Shown: positions 23,914 through 36,370, counted from the first letter of the stretch. The stretch: DNA of 64,000 nt from Tricholomella constricta (GCA_013368375.1 JAACJP010000004.1:434001-498000), one strand, 5' to 3'. Numbers and translations are program-made. The notes: generated from the sequence alone by a model not told the origin.

Positions 23914-25368
23914 CTCCGTCAACTTTTGAGGCGTGGTGTAGCCTAGAAACTGCCATCCCGACGTTTGTTCGATGTCCTGCGCTGGCAAGTGTCTGGAGGT
24001 TTTTGGTCACGTGCGTACTGTTCAAAATATGGAGTCCGGAGAGGCGCGTCCCTACCGGGTGTACAGCCACCGTTCTGACCAAGCCTACACGGACAGTCTA
24101 GTGTACCGAAGCTGATTGCCTTGTTCGCGTTACATTCAAAATAGAAGGCCGTTTCGCATCGAGGGTCATTAGCATCTCCTGAAGTGCAAGTACTGTTGAT
24201 GCGCCAACGGCAGTGCTGACATGAATGACGGAACCGAGGAGCTAGTGCCGCTACGAACGATGGCGTAAAATCTCATACGTGGAGAGCAAGGCACAAGGCG
24301 TGAACGCTAGTTCAAGCAAGATGCACCAAAAAGGAAAGGCAAAGGTCGTGACCCAGATGCGTGTAGCAACTGGAAAGGGGATCCTGCGGGTCCGACGTGT
24401 AGATATCATCCAGGCCGATGAGCCCCGTTCCGCCCAGCGCCAGACATGTACACCCCTCGACAGCGTGAGCTATAATTCAAAAAGAAAGGTCAGATTGCTC
24501 AGTTATTGCATGGAATTAGACACGTGCATATTCAGAATGATTCACACTGATCTGTGATCAGAACGTACGTGTGCCACACGTCAAAGGTTGCTTGCGGGCA
24601 AAGTGTGAAGAGTGTACAGGATATACACCTGTATTTGTTTTGAGTTTGGTTGTATTCTGGGTTGTTCTGCGCGTGTGATTCGTTGGGAGTCCTCTAGATG
24701 ATTTTGGCGATCAGAATACAGGTTACACCGACTGCGATCCAAAAACTTCGTCGATATGTCAGGGAGCGGCGTCCTCGGCTTGTGGCAGTGAGTTCGAAAA
24801 GGAGGTATTCAGCACTGAGTTTCCAATGATAGATAGTCCGCCGAAATGCCCATGAGCTCGTCGCGCCGTATGCTAACAGGGAGGCAATGAGACAGCGCTG
24901 GCGCGACGCGCGTAGTAACGAGTCTCATGTTTGCGATCTGATAGAGCGTTTTCCATGTAAGATTGTCGACTTCCTTCGACCTAAACGTTGCCATCTGCCA
25001 AGTGCCTCTCAAGGCAGTTTCTCTAATCCTTGTCAGCAGAGCGCTGATTTATTCCGTCCAATGAAGCACAACGATGGACGATGCACCTGCCTTGAAACTG
25101 AAAAAAATGATCAAGAATGGTAGATTTGAGGTTCAGACGATCGACAAGGACAAGTATATACTCGATGGGAAACTTTGCAACGTGCATTGTGATTGCTGGA
25201 AAATTCCAAGTATGCAAGCCGGGGCTGGAGGTCCGCCAGGAAGTGGTGTGAGGGGCAGAGGACGCGTGATAGATAGCTGAGTCTGGAATTGAAGTGTTTT
25301 CCGGGAGATTCCGACGACCCGAACAATTCCTCAGATTCCTGTCTCAACCCGTCAACAACCAACCCACC
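23914..25368. other. Intergenic, divergent 5' regions
   Basis: This separates the bZIP gene (-) from the cytochrome oxidase gene (+). Open frames are short and unrecognised. It should contain distal bZIP promoter DNA on the left and the oxidase promoter on the right. Confidence 0.55.
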
Positions 25369-25845
25369 ATGCGCCCTCAAATGCTTTCCACTGTCCTTCG
25401 CGCTGCCGCACGGCCCTCCATCGTCGCCAGGACTGCACGGGCTACCCCCTCTCTTGTCCGCCCCGCCAGTGCACACGCACAGGAGTCCTTCGAAGCGTTC
25501 TCCGAGCGTTATGTCACCTTTTTCCAAAATGCTGAGGACCTTTTCGAGGTGCAGCGTGGACTCAACAACTGCTTCGCACACGATCTCGTGCCCTCTACCT
25601 CTGTCGTTGAGGCTGCACTGAGAGCGGCTCGCCGCGTGAACGACTACTCGACCGCGGTTCGGGTTTTCGAGGGAATTCGGGAGAAGGTGGAGAACAAGCA
25701 ACAGTACCAGGCATACCTTGAGGAGCTCAAAGGTGTTCGGGAAGAGCTTGGTATGCATCTAGTTGTTGTTTTGGCCGCGTCCTCTTACCGTTTTTTTCTG
25801 TCGTCAGGCATTAACACCAAAGAGGAACTTTATGGATCATCGTAA
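25369..25845 (+). CDS. COX6: Cytochrome c oxidase subunit Va/VI
   Basis: This is a nuclear-encoded matrix-side subunit of respiratory complex IV (subunit VI in yeast, Va in animals). Two exons (25369-25750, 25808-25845) give 139 residues. The first ~35 residues (MRPQMLSTVLRAAARPSIVA and following) are arginine-rich without acids, as in a mitochondrial presequence. The conserved fold follows: ESFEAFSERYVTFFQNAEDL, EVQRGLNNCFAHDLVPS, VVEAALRAARRVNDYSTAVR and YQAYLEELKGVREELGI, ending with EELYGSS. Length and order match the family closely. The single 57-nt intron splits a codon near the C-terminus. Confidence 0.95.
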   Translation: MRPQMLSTVLRAAARPSIVARTARATPSLVRPASAHAQESFEAFSERYVTFFQNAEDLFEVQRGLNNCFAHDLVPSTSVVEAALRAARRVNDYSTAVRVFEGIREKVENKQQYQAYLEELKGVREELGMHLVVVLAASSYRFFLSSGINTKEELYGSS

Positions 25846-28800
25846 AAATATTCATGTTCGCGCAACAGTGCGTTTAATCCATATATTCCCTCTATAAACT
25901 GCCTGACCATGTCTTACAGTTTAGATAGATGGTTAGAACGAGCAGATGAATGGATTTACATCACAACATCCAAAACGACTTTTTACCTGTCAACATGAGT
26001 CCATTTCGCGTAAACCGCAAGTCAAGTCAAATGGTAGTTTTTTGTGATCTTTGCGCTTTGTTCTTTATCGCTCAAAGCATGCATGACTTTGGGACACTGC
26101 CCTCTGTTTTTGCTGAATGTACTGACGTACACCATGTCTGCATTTCCCGTGAATCTAAGTACGTGTAGCTTCGCGAATTGTCGGGTTCTGTTTTCATTTC
26201 TTTCCACGTGCTAATCGCGGTTTTGGTTCTCAGTACTGTACGCAAGCATTCTGGCTCCAAAAAGACTTTTAATTTCCCCCTCAACGTGCCTAACCACATG
26301 GACTCCGCACCTTGACGTTCGACCTGGACCAAATGATAATCCGCTGTGTAGTACGTCACGATCATCAATCCTCGTCTATGATTTTCCTGTGACGGGGACG
26401 CACACCCGAGAACGATTCGGACTTGGTCAAAAATCATCACGTCCCGAATTGCAAAGCACCCGCGGACTCGGGGTGGCGCATCCGCTTCAAACGCCACTCC
26501 TCACTGCGCTTGATTGGCGCACAGCACTGAGGCGTGAACGGAGAAGGCGACGGATCAAAAAGCATCGACTCGGGGGACTGCACAGCATTCCGATTTCGCT
26601 GTCGGGCCATTGCGCTGAACCGATGTTTGCGCTTGTTATTTTTAGTTCGCAATAGCATGCTGTGTAAGCGATGACGTCGTGACACCGCTTAACTTGGACC
26701 CGGCATAGATTGCACTCTTGCAGGATGAATGGTTGATTCTTCTCGGGTTGCCCATCCACTCTAAGAGCACCGCCCGACGCTACTGGCCTTTCTTCATATC
26801 AAAGCGGTGCATATGTCGGTCAAGGTTGCAATGCACACTCTCAACATCTATATTTCCTGACCAAGGCGACTTCCCACCTATTATTTCAAGTTTCAACGCA
26901 TCACCATACAGAACATCTGTTCGCCCCAGCCGCACTTTAACGCGGGGAACCCCGAATAACTGTAGACGCGCCGATGTCACGAATGTTTAGGTTAGTGCCT
27001 GTCTACATGGTGCGCCTTAACTTTTTCGAGCGTCTCCCCGTGACTGAGAATCTCTCGATTTCCACAGCTGGGAATGGTTGGAGCTTTTGTGATCATGTAT
27101 ATAAATTGGGGTACTTCTTGACGTGCTTTTCTGCCGTCTCCAGTCACGTTGCCACAACCACGATCGCACTTCCTGTGGATCTTCCGTCCTCTACCGCAAC
27201 GTCAGCAAGGCCTCGAGTGGATCCAATACCATCTTCATTACTCGTAGGTCATGCCTTGCCCAGAAAATATCATATGGAGGCTCTTTGAGTGAGCATCGGG
27301 CTTAGACTTGCCACTAACTCGAGATGTAGTACCCGGGAACATCACCATGGACAAGAATCACTGGCCGCAAGTCGCCTTCAACACAGAGTTTCGGAACAAC
27401 AGAAACATGAGCTTTTTGTCGTTTCCGTCCTATGCCAAAGATACGATGTGCTTCTTGTTCTCGCGACATGCCGAACGGCGCCGCCTGAGACAACACTCGA
27501 TGAAAGGGTGCATTCTAGTAGATTCTACTCCAGTCGATGGCCGCCGAGTCGACAGATTCCTGATTGCATTCGACGATATGACTCCACAAAGCCGCTTTAT
27601 AGTTCTGTTCACATCAGTATCGGGCGCATGTTTAGAAGCCCAATCTTGGCGAGCCGTCATGTGTCTTCCGAGAAATTTAAAATCCACCCTGGTGAGATGT
27701 TCCAAGAGATTTCTTTTCACTTGAGACTCGGGTGTGATCTGGTGTGATCTTAGGGCCCCGTCGTATGACCTATGACGACGTTAAAGCAGGCACATTGATT
27801 TCAACCTCCAATTTGCTTTGTCCTGCCTAGGGCCACCCTGGCGTCTGCGGGTCGCGCCTTGGATCTGCAAGGACATCTCCAGACTTTATCTATGGCGGGG
27901 TGACTCAGAGTCAGGCCGGGCTTGGACAATATTACCTTCACATCTTTTCCGGCTAGTTGATATAGCTCGTGATGACACTACAACGAGATGACCGTATTTG
28001 CTTGATCTGCGCTCGGCGACTGGTGAGGTGCATGACAAGGGATCTTTCCGTTACTCTTGGTCAAGCTTCTTCTTCTCATCTTTATAAGTCATGAGAACTT
28101 GAAGGGAACTAGTAGTAATATTGGAAGGGGGAAATTGCACTGGGGATTTAGAGGTTATACAGCGCCACAGTTTGTGTGAAAAAAACGAAAACACTGTCAA
28201 CTCCGTCTCGAATATCTGATACATACAAATGGCACGACCATAGGTCCAGAACCCTACAAAACACTTTGCGCAAGGATATTAAACTTTTCGCCGAAGTCCC
28301 TGTGGCACTAACCTCAACTTTTTATAGTAGCAAGGGTATTTACAACCATCGAGATCTTCATCAGATATCAATCTTGTTCATCCGCACCCGACATGATTCT
28401 GAATCCATGGAAGTTCAAAGGATACCGGCAAAAGGCGCCCGCTTTCCATTGTGACAAGACACGTTGTGTCGCGATGATGCCAGAATACCGTTATGATATG
28501 CTAAATATTCGACAAGTAGGCATGGTGATGATGCAGGTGCTGGTGCCGGTGAAGCCGTTGCAATTCTACGCGTGGTAAGTGGTAGCTCGCAATTCAATAG
28601 TGATCTTTCTCGGAAAGGGTGTTTCTGACGTGTGCGCAATTCTGAGCTATAAGGTTCGGTCGGCATGGACGTTTCTTCGATTGAACATAGCGGAAGTATA
28701 AATAGTGTGGTGACGGTTCTATACACACAGACACGACGTCTGGCCCATGGCGTTCGTATTTTGCCTTCGCAGGTTCAAGGTGTAAAGACTTTTTGTGGTG

Positions 28801-31092
28801 AAAGGCTGAGTTTGGTACACATGAACGATCTTGACTGCTTATCGGATGATGAAAAAAGAAAATTATTAACTTTCCTTTGTGCAATTGTAAGAACATGAGG
28901 GAAAATCGAAGTCTTTCACAGGAACAAAAAGAATTACACGCCAGGCCAAAGATAAGACGAACGTGGGGCGGGCGGAGTCCTTTGACACCTTCCATTGAAA
29001 GGAGCTTCGGAGTCCTTCAGATAATTACAACCCTGATACAGACATGGGAAGAGCTTAGAGGGCTGCGTTGAGATGATTTCAAGTTGAGCCACAATGAGAG
29101 CAACGGAGAAAAGTGCAAGTTGACCGCTGAAGGCAACGCGTCGGAAAGCAGGGAAAGCAGCCATAAGCCTTGAGCCGAGCACAGCTAGCCAGTGCCATAT
29201 TTTTCGTGAACACTGACGGCTGAGCTCAAGCTGAGCTTGGTCAAGACTCAAGAGCTTCCACCACTCGCAGACGGAAAATGCCGATGAGGGTTCCACGCGT
29301 TCAAACTCCCACCAACGAATGCAGTTTGACTCTTCGACACTATGCGCGACCATCATAAAGATTCGAAGCACAACCACGAAAGGGCCGCATCGATCCTGAG
29401 GCTGATCGACATGCAGGTCACAACCTCTGTATCACTCGCAAGAAGGCTAGCACGAGCAGACATTCACTGGCTCTTGTGATATCTCCCGCATCTTGGACAT
29501 CTGGCGGTCTTTAATCGATCTTTGCGTTGTTCAAAATCTATGTCAGCTGGCGTCTGAACACACTGCGATATCTTTCGCAACAATCTGTAAAAAAAACACA
29601 CACAGGCCTAGGCTGACGTGACCACGCTTCAGGAACCTGACTCTTCCCTTCATCAGTGTTATACATCTGCTTCTCCTTCGCCAACCGCCACGACCCTATT
29701 TTACAAGGGTCAATTTTGTCTTGGACGCGCTCTACCTCCCCCTCCTACCACGGACTTGACGGGAATCACATGCCTGCCCAGGTCATAGCTGGTAATTGCA
29801 CCGTTCCTAGAGGCTAGAATCCGTACACGACACGACGCAGCAGCCCGACCTAGCTGAATAACGCTACGAGCAGGCGGATCTACCCTGGTAAACTCTTGTG
29901 TGCTTCGCGATCGAATTATCTCCTCGCTCGAATTTATGGCACCCGATCTCTTGTTACTTCCATTCCAGATCGATTCTACACGAGTACGCCACGAAACTGC
30001 GGTGAACCAGACCATTGCGCATGGTCCATCAAGGAAATCTTCGTCTAGGAATACTGAGCTCCACTGGCGTATGGCACAGTATTCTTCTTTCTGCGGACCA
30101 TTCTCAAAATACGGAAACAGCGTAGAACATGGCGAAAACTTTTCTTTTACAATCCGTTGCTGGGTTTTTCCCACTCACACAGCAGGATCGAACCCTCTCA
30201 AGTCCGAGCGCCGACGCGACTGCCCACAAATTGAAGGAGAGAACACAACGGACAGCACTTCGCTGTCATATGCCGAGAGCTACATATATCGCGCTTACCG
30301 CAACTTCGACTTCTGCCGCACGAATCGGCAGCGCCCGAGCCTGACATACACACAGGCCCAAGGGGTCATGCTGGTACTTGCAACTGTTCATGTCGCTTCG
30401 ACTTCCGACAGCAGCCCCAGCTGACCTCGCCGCCAGATACTTTTCCAGCGGGGTTCCCACACTCACCACTTGGAAAACCTAAAAACTTAATTACAGGCTC
30501 CACCTGATTTCTGAATCTGAATCTGCTGTCGAGTTCACGACTGGGGGCAAGTGACTCGAGCACATGCGTACGCGAGTTCCGATGACTTGATGTATTGTTC
30601 TCTTGGAATGGCGCGTTTTGGGCTTTGTTTTTGCGCGCTTATATCATGGCTTGTGCGAGCTCAGGCGACAGTCGTGCGGCGTGGTCCCGAACGACACCTA
30701 GGCGCGGACGTCCTCTCGTCGCGAACAAAAGAGGAGAGAGAGAAGCCAGAAAATATCGAATTCCTTGCGAATCGGATACAGATGCGTCGACGCGGCGATG
30801 CCATCCATTGCTTGACAAGTCTTCCCTTCCTGTGTTTTTTTTTTTGTCGTGGCGTCCCCCCCTCCACTGCCCCTGATCTTGCACAACGCACAATGCACAA
30901 TGCACACGGATCATACCAACTGTCTATTCTCTTGGAAACCACCGACAGGGCGACGGCGACGTCGTGGTTTCGGCATGTTGGATCGAACGACGCTGACATC
31001 GACAAGCGCGCGGCTGTGCCATGTCAGCATCCAGGACCCAGGAACGCAGCGCTTTGGCGGTTCCACATGCTCCTTCGAGTTGTCGCGCTTCG
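25846..31092. other. About 5 kb without a confident gene
   Basis: No family match was found. The minus strand of 26.0-27.7 kb holds several moderately long frames that look partly protein-like (for example DVLYGDALKLEIIGGKSPW and VSVVPKLCVEGDLRPVILVH), but I could not join them into one model. A minus-strand frame at 29710-30174 is open for 154 codons, unrecognised. ACAATGCACAATGCAC near 30888 recurs near 35796. Confidence 0.45.
26070..27720 (-). other. Possible unassembled or decayed gene
   Basis: Frames on the minus strand at 27720-27430, 27496-27314, 26980-26780, 26759-26487 and 26497-26072 together cover most of this stretch in shifting registers. One includes a CNLC...C pattern (FILQECNLCRVQVKRCHDV). 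Splice sites that connect them in phase were not found, so this may be a frameshifted relic or a gene with introns I failed to place. No function is proposed. Confidence 0.2.
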
Positions 31093-31107
31093 TTACGCTT
31101 CGAAGTT

Positions 31108-31361
31108 CGTAGATATGGAACATGGGATGTCTCCCAAAATCGCGTGCTGCCCGCTTGCGTACTTGTTGAGATGCTCTGAACTCGTCTTCTTCCCCTCTGC
31201 CTCTCTGATCTTTCCAATGCCGCTCTCTTCGCTTCGTAGATATGGAACATGGAATGTCTCCCCAAAATCGCATGCTGCCTGTGTACTTGTTGAGATGTTC
31301 TGAACTCGCCTTCCCCCTTCCCCCTTCTTCCTTTCTTTTCTTTCGATCTCTCCAATGCCGC
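31108..31361. repeat. Two-copy 127-bp tandem repeat
   Basis: The unit starts CGTAGATATGGAACATGG at 31108 and again at 31235. Shared internal blocks include AATGTCTCCCCAAAATCGC-like sequence, TACTTGTTGAGATG and a pyrimidine-rich tract ending TCTCCAATGCCGCTC or a close variant. The second copy has an expanded pyrimidine tract. It is non-coding as far as I can see. Confidence 0.85.
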
Positions 31362-31375
31362 TCGTCGAGCTCGCC

Positions 31376-32611
31376 ACCCCCCTCTTTTTGTGTTCATGTG
31401 TTCACTGCCGCCCCGAACAACGACCAAGCCCAGGCGTGGCGTGCTGCGATAATCGATAATTGATCATGATATTCATCTACGCCTCCCCTAGCTCTAGATT
31501 CCAGATTCCAGATTCCAGGTTCTAGTTCTGGGTCTGGGTCTTCGCTAGATCTCGCCTCCACACCTGCACTGCGCCGCAGGGCTCAACGTCGAACGTCCAA
31601 CTAAAAGTACGTACCTGCTTCTCAGAATCGGTTGCTGGTGCTGCGGCTGGCGTCGCAGGCTGTCTTTCATTAATATTGAGCCGTGGCGCACAGCGTGTTT
31701 TCTTTCGTTTTGTTCTGTTCTGTTTTGATGTTGATGATTATGATTATGATTCCAGATGAAAAGCACCGCCCGTCCGTCCGTCCGTCTGTCTGTCGACTCT
31801 CATCCATCTCACGCGCTAAACACTACCCACCTCGAAATCGAGTCCAGATTCCATCCCTCTCAATTGAAAACAAAGAGAAAAGAGAAAAGAGAAGATAAAT
31901 AAAGAAAGATGCAGATTTTTTGAAGTGCTACGTGCTATGAACCATGAACCATGTACTCGAGGAGTAGTACACTATAAATATATATATGTATGGATGTATG
32001 TAAATATGTGGGAGTCGTTGTAGTCGTTGGTGCGTTTTGTGTTGTGCGTTGTGCGGTACATAAATCGTCGCGGCCGCAGCCGAGTCCGTTGTACCCGTAC
32101 CCGTACTTGTGCTTGTGCTTGTAGGGCAATGTCCGCCGGTAATCAGTGAGTAAGTGAATAAGTGAGTAACTGAGGTGATAGAGATAGAGATGTGTGAGGA
32201 ATGCGGAGGTGTGTGTGTGTGTGTGTGGGTGTGTGAAGGATATATCATGTGCATGGACAGAGATAGAGATAGAGATGGAGGTAAAGGCAGGGATGGAGAT
32301 GGAAGAATAGAGATGGAGATGGAAGAATAGAGACGAAGATGGAAACACAGATAGAGATAGAAATCGAGGACGGGGAATGGGACAGCAAGAAACAAAAAAG
32401 CCTCGGAACCATTTTTTGGCCGAAGCGGTACACGGACACGGACACGGAGACGGAGTGGGAGGGAGCGATAGCATGAGCGGCATAGACGATAGACGTTGAA
32501 TGAGATGATGGACAAAGACCAAGGACCAGGGGGGGGTGAGATAATGATAAAAAAAAAAACGCGAACAAACCAAATCCAGAAAAACATGAACCACAGCCTC
32601 GCACTTGCACT
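31376..32611. other. Repeat-rich 3' flank of the phosphatase subunit gene
   Basis: No gene is called. There are simple repeats: AGATTCC (31496-31520), CCGT/CTGT tetranucleotides (31768-31795), CCGTAC and TTGTGC runs (32090-32125), a GT run (32210-32232), and GAGATA/GAGATG hexanucleotides over about 32180-32370. Two long opposite-strand frames here (up to 272 codons) are translations of these repeats and have no ATG-based gene structure. Confidence 0.65.
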
Positions 32612-35095
32612 CTACACCCGCGCGGGCATCTGCGGCTGCGACTGCGGCTGCTTTCCCCCTCCTACGCCCGCGCCCGCTCCTGTGCCCGAAGCGGACGCAG
32701 ACGTGGACGTAGACGAAGACGTGGAGGCTCCACTCGGCCCCGCGAAACACCACTTCCTCACCAGGGCCTGGTACACCCTGTCCCTGTCCCTGTCTGGGTC
32801 CATCGCGGGCGAGGCGGGAGCGGGGGCGGGGGAAGAGGTCGGCGCGGGGACGGCTTGGGCTTGGGTTTGCGTTTGGGGTTGCGTTTGGGGGCGGAAGACA
32901 CGCCGGCCGAGGCGGACTTGCGGCTGCTGGGGCTGAGGCTGAGGTGTGGAGGGTGTGGGTGTAGGCGTGGAGGGTGTGGGCGTGGGCGTGGGCGTGGACA
33001 AGGAGGGTGAGTGTGCAGGGCTGAGGCTAGGGCTAGGGCTGGGACTGGGACTGGGACTGGGACTGGGCGAGCGGGAGCAGGTGGTGATGTCCATACCCGC
33101 ATCCACAGGCGTGCTCGCATCTTCCGCATGCTCAGAGCTCTCCCTCTCCTTTTCCTTTTCCTTCTCCTTCTCATTCCGATCCAACTCCGTCTCAATCCCC
33201 ATCGCCGTCGGCGGCACCGGAACGTTCGCCTTGTTCGAGTTTCCCCAAGGCCAATACAGCGCCACACCGCTCCCGTTCCCGCTCCCATTCCCCTCCTTCC
33301 GGGCCTGAGCCTGAGTCTTGGCCACATTAGACATAACAGGCGGACTCGTGCTCGCCACAAAAGCAGCACCCTCCATCATCCCAAGCCCAAGCCCGGCCCC
33401 GAAACGCCCCAGCTCCCCAAACCCGCGGCCCATTCCCATCCCCGCCGCACCCCCACCGACACCGCCGCCGAATCCCATGGTAGCAGGGAATCCGCCCACG
33501 ATCTCCATCGCTGCGATGTCGACGGGCGTAGCGAGGGGCGGGGAGCCGGAGCTCGAGGAGGAGGAGGAGAGGGATGAGGAGCGCTCTCTCTCCGCTCCTG
33601 GTGTTGTGGGGGGCGCGGCGGGCGCGGCGTAGTTCTTGAGGGAGAGCGCGCGGAGGCGGGAGAGGGTTGTTGTTGTTTGTCCGGGGGTCGTGAGCGGGGA
33701 TATGGACACTGGCGCGACGGGCGGGGGTGGAGGAGGCGGGGTAGGGAATGAACGCGGCGTCGCGAGGGCTGCTGAGGCATGTTGAGGATTGTGTCGTACA
33801 CAGTTGAGATGCAGAGACTTACAAGGTGCGCTGACAGCCATTCTCCGCCTTCCTAAAGACGCCCTTTCCTCCCCTGAGGAACCCGAAGACGACGAGGAGC
33901 CGTCACCGACAGGCACCTCCCTAGCGGTAAAAGCAATCTTGTAATTCCGGCCTGCATTATTGTCCCACCACTCCCCGGCCTCATCCACCTCTGCAGCGCT
34001 GAGTGGGGTATGGACAGAGTGCGATGGCAGGGGTGGAAGCGGGGCAGGGGTACTGAAACGGGCGACGAGCCAGAGGGTGCGCTGTGCAAGCGAGGGTGCA
34101 TAGTCGTCGAGGCGGATGGTGAACGCAAAGCGGTCCCATGCAGGCGGGCCCGTGCTGTCTTGGCTCTGTGTCGCGGGTGTGACGGACGGAGTGAGGCCTG
34201 CGCCGGGGATGAAGAGAGCCGGAGGAAGAGCGGGGAGTGAGGCAGTGTAGTGGGCTGCAACTTCAGAGGTGGTGTCCCAGTTGTCGAGGGTGAAGCGGAG
34301 GGCGACGTGTTTCTCGTAGGCGAGGTTGCGAACGAGGAGGGTACCTTTGAGGGCGAGTGTGGGAGGCGGGGCAGGGGATTGGGCGTGGTGGAGGGAGAGG
34401 GACTCAAGATGGACGTTGGCGTGGGGGTGTGGGGCGGGTGCAGGGACGGGAGAGGAGGCGGTGGTGTCGAGAGTGAAGAGGGTGCGTGTCCTGGGTCGTG
34501 ACTTGGGGAGACGCGGGAAGGGGTAGCGTTCATTGTCGTGCTCCGTTTCGGTCTCGGTGTCGTCGAGGGAAATGGAGGCGGGGCGTGCGGTGCGGGAGTA
34601 GAAGCGGACGGTCTCGAGGCCGCCTTGCTCTTTTGAGGGAAAGTGCACGTTTTTGGGGGTGGGCGGCGGCTCCATGGTGGGCGAGGTGGGAGCGGAGCGG
34701 GCACGCGGGGCAAAGTCTAGGGGAGGAGTGGGGATGTTGGGAGAAGAGGAGGAGGATTTTAGGGATGATTTTAGGGGCTTGCCGTTGGAGAGGAGGATAG
34801 GAGTGGAAGCGGTGCGGGAGACGGGGGACGGGCGAGGAAAGCGCGCGCCGGGGGGCGGTGGGGCGGTGTGCTCGTCGTCAGAATCATCATCGGGGGACGA
34901 GGAGTCGTTATCGTTGTCGTGGTCGTCGTTTCTGAAATGGAAGACGGGGGTGGCTGGGCGTCGTCGAGGGAGTGCGCCCAAGGAGGTGAATGCGCCGGAG
35001 CCGGACTGATCGGTGTAGGAGCGACGGTGGCGAGGTCTGCCCTGTGAATGGATGGGCAGCGGTGCAGGCATGGGGGCGGGGATGGAGTAAGGCAT
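32612..35095 (-). CDS. Glycogen-targeting subunit of protein phosphatase 1
   Basis: This is a Gac1/PPP1R3-type regulatory protein that tethers PP1 to glycogen. From the ATG at 35095 it encodes 810 residues if the 51-nt intron at 33772-33822 is removed. It starts MPYSIPAPMPAPLPIHSQG. A PP1-docking RVxF-type motif reads KNVHF, followed by the CBM21 domain: LLVRNLAYEKHVALRFTLDN, then WDRFAFTIRLDDYA, and GEWWDNNAGRNYKIAF. The C-terminal half is low-complexity (SPSPSPSP, TPTPTP) with microsatellite-like coding DNA. The upstream reading frame is open to 35200 but lacks another ATG. PP1 binding and glycogen targeting are inferred from these two motifs. Confidence 0.88.
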   Translation of the reverse strand: MPYSIPAPMPAPLPIHSQGRPRHRRSYTDQSGSGAFTSLGALPRRRPATPVFHFRNDDHDNDNDSSSPDDDSDDEHTAPPPPGARFPRPSPVSRTASTPILLSNGKPLKSSLKSSSSSPNIPTPPLDFAPRARSAPTSPTMEPPPTPKNVHFPSKEQGGLETVRFYSRTARPASISLDDTETETEHDNERYPFPRLPKSRPRTRTLFTLDTTASSPVPAPAPHPHANVHLESLSLHHAQSPAPPPTLALKGTLLVRNLAYEKHVALRFTLDNWDTTSEVAAHYTASLPALPPALFIPGAGLTPSVTPATQSQDSTGPPAWDRFAFTIRLDDYAPSLAQRTLWLVARFSTPAPLPPLPSHSVHTPLSAAEVDEAGEWWDNNAGRNYKIAFTAREVPVGDGSSSSSGSSGEERASLGRRRMAVSAPCKSLHLNCVRHNPQHASAALATPRSFPTPPPPPPPVAPVSISPLTTPGQTTTTLSRLRALSLKNYAAPAAPPTTPGAERERSSSLSSSSSSSGSPPLATPVDIAAMEIVGGFPATMGFGGGVGGGAAGMGMGRGFGELGRFGAGLGLGMMEGAAFVASTSPPVMSNVAKTQAQARKEGNGSGNGSGVALYWPWGNSNKANVPVPPTAMGIETELDRNEKEKEKEKERESSEHAEDASTPVDAGMDITTCSRSPSPSPSPSPSPSPSLSPAHSPSLSTPTPTPTPSTPTPTPSTPQPQPQQPQVRLGRRVFRPQTQPQTQTQAQAVPAPTSSPAPAPASPAMDPDRDRDRVYQALVRKWCFAGPSGASTSSSTSTSASASGTGAGAGVGGGKQPQSQPQMPARV
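33772..33822 (-). other. 51-nt in-frame, stop-free intron
   Basis: Read on the minus strand, this starts GTAAGT, has a CTCAAC branch-like motif and ends CTCAG. Its length is a multiple of three and it contains no stop in the host frame, so spliced and retained transcripts both keep the phosphatase-subunit frame. Its place is just after the CBM21 domain. Confidence 0.7.
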
Positions 35096-36370
35096 GGGAG
35101 GGACGAGGATGGGAAGAATCCAAGCATCTGTGTCTAATATGCAGTCTGCAGCTATGTTTTTACAACCAGCTCCACTGCCCCGATCTAGATCTTCTCCCAC
35201 GTTTCTTTTTTCCTTATCTCCCTTTTATATTTAGAACCCCTTCTGTCTACTCCCGCCCAACCCCAAATGTACATTCCCTCGGCTGTCCCCGTTGCAATTG
35301 CGGACTTGAGATCACCCACAAGCTTATTTCCCAGAACCCATCCCACCATAACCCGCGCTTGCGTCCCCGCCCATAGCTAAACGTTCATCGACACCCTTGC
35401 TCTCACCAACGTGCAAGCATTATTCAGCCATCGCCCGATCGCTTCGACTTCAACATCGATATTGACACAGCCGCCTGTCACTGTGTCAAACCCTCAAACA
35501 CTCCATGGTTCAAGTAATTTACCGGCACCGCTGACGAATTCTGCACGATATACCACAATTTTCCTCCCCAACTTTCGCTACGCCAAGTCCCAAGCCCCCC
35601 GATCTCTCGAGGACACTCCAACTCAGCCCGGCCGCCGTACCACTGTGTCTATAAATCCAATTCAAATACAAATGCGAATGCAAATGAGGAAGAGAACGAG
35701 AACTAGAATGCGAATGCGAAAGCGAGTCTCGAGCGGTGCACTACGCTCCTGTTTGTTCTCTACTGGCATTGGCATTGGAACCCCAGATCTATACAATGCA
35801 CAATGCACGGCATCTGGCATCTTCCATCTCACGAGTTCCTCCGGTAACGGGGTTGGAGGGGGGAAGGGGAGGGAACAATTGTGTGCAGGCAGATGTGGCT
35901 GATCATGATCGCCTTCGAATAACAGCGGGTTAGGTACGTCGAGAAGGCAGAAGGCATCTACGAAGTTTGAGGGCATCGGGATCAATCAGAACACAATCCA
36001 CACGACACGACATATGGACATGTATACGGATACAAATACGAACGGCGCATTCAAAGCAAAGCCTTCTTGACACCGGCATCGATATCGATATGATGCAGAT
36101 GTCGCAAAGATCTCGTGGACGGTGTAGGTCCATGTAAATAATTCCATGATCATGATCAGCCCTAGCTTTTTGGGGACGGAAACTCGAATCTCGTGCCCGA
36201 GCTTCGGGAGCTTGAGATCAGAGTACAGAGTGGAGAGAGTGGAGCGTTGCTTTGTTCGTTGATATCGTCGACACTTCAAGAACTCCTTCGAATCCTATTA
36301 AAATCCGTTCGTTTGTTCCTTTCGAAGGCCCTCCCTGCACAATTGCACGCGATCGTGATATGGAATGGGA
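35096..36370. other. Phosphatase-subunit promoter and simple-repeat DNA
   Basis: The first few hundred bases should hold the promoter of the phosphatase-subunit gene. At 35660-35735 there is a run of AAATGCGAATGC/AGAACGAGAAC-type cryptic repeats, and ACAATGCACAATGCACGG lies near 35796. No gene is recognised. Confidence 0.55.

Noticed and set aside
30180..30200. GGATCGAACCCTC, a possible minus-strand tRNA T-arm
   Set aside because: The five bases on each side do not pair as a T-stem, and no acceptor or anticodon arm can be drawn.
31935..32753. Two long minus-strand frames, up to 272 codons, rich in Tyr/Ser/Leu
   Set aside because: They translate simple repeats (GAGATA, GT, CGGACA tracts), lack a proper start and splice context, and overlap each other in different frames.
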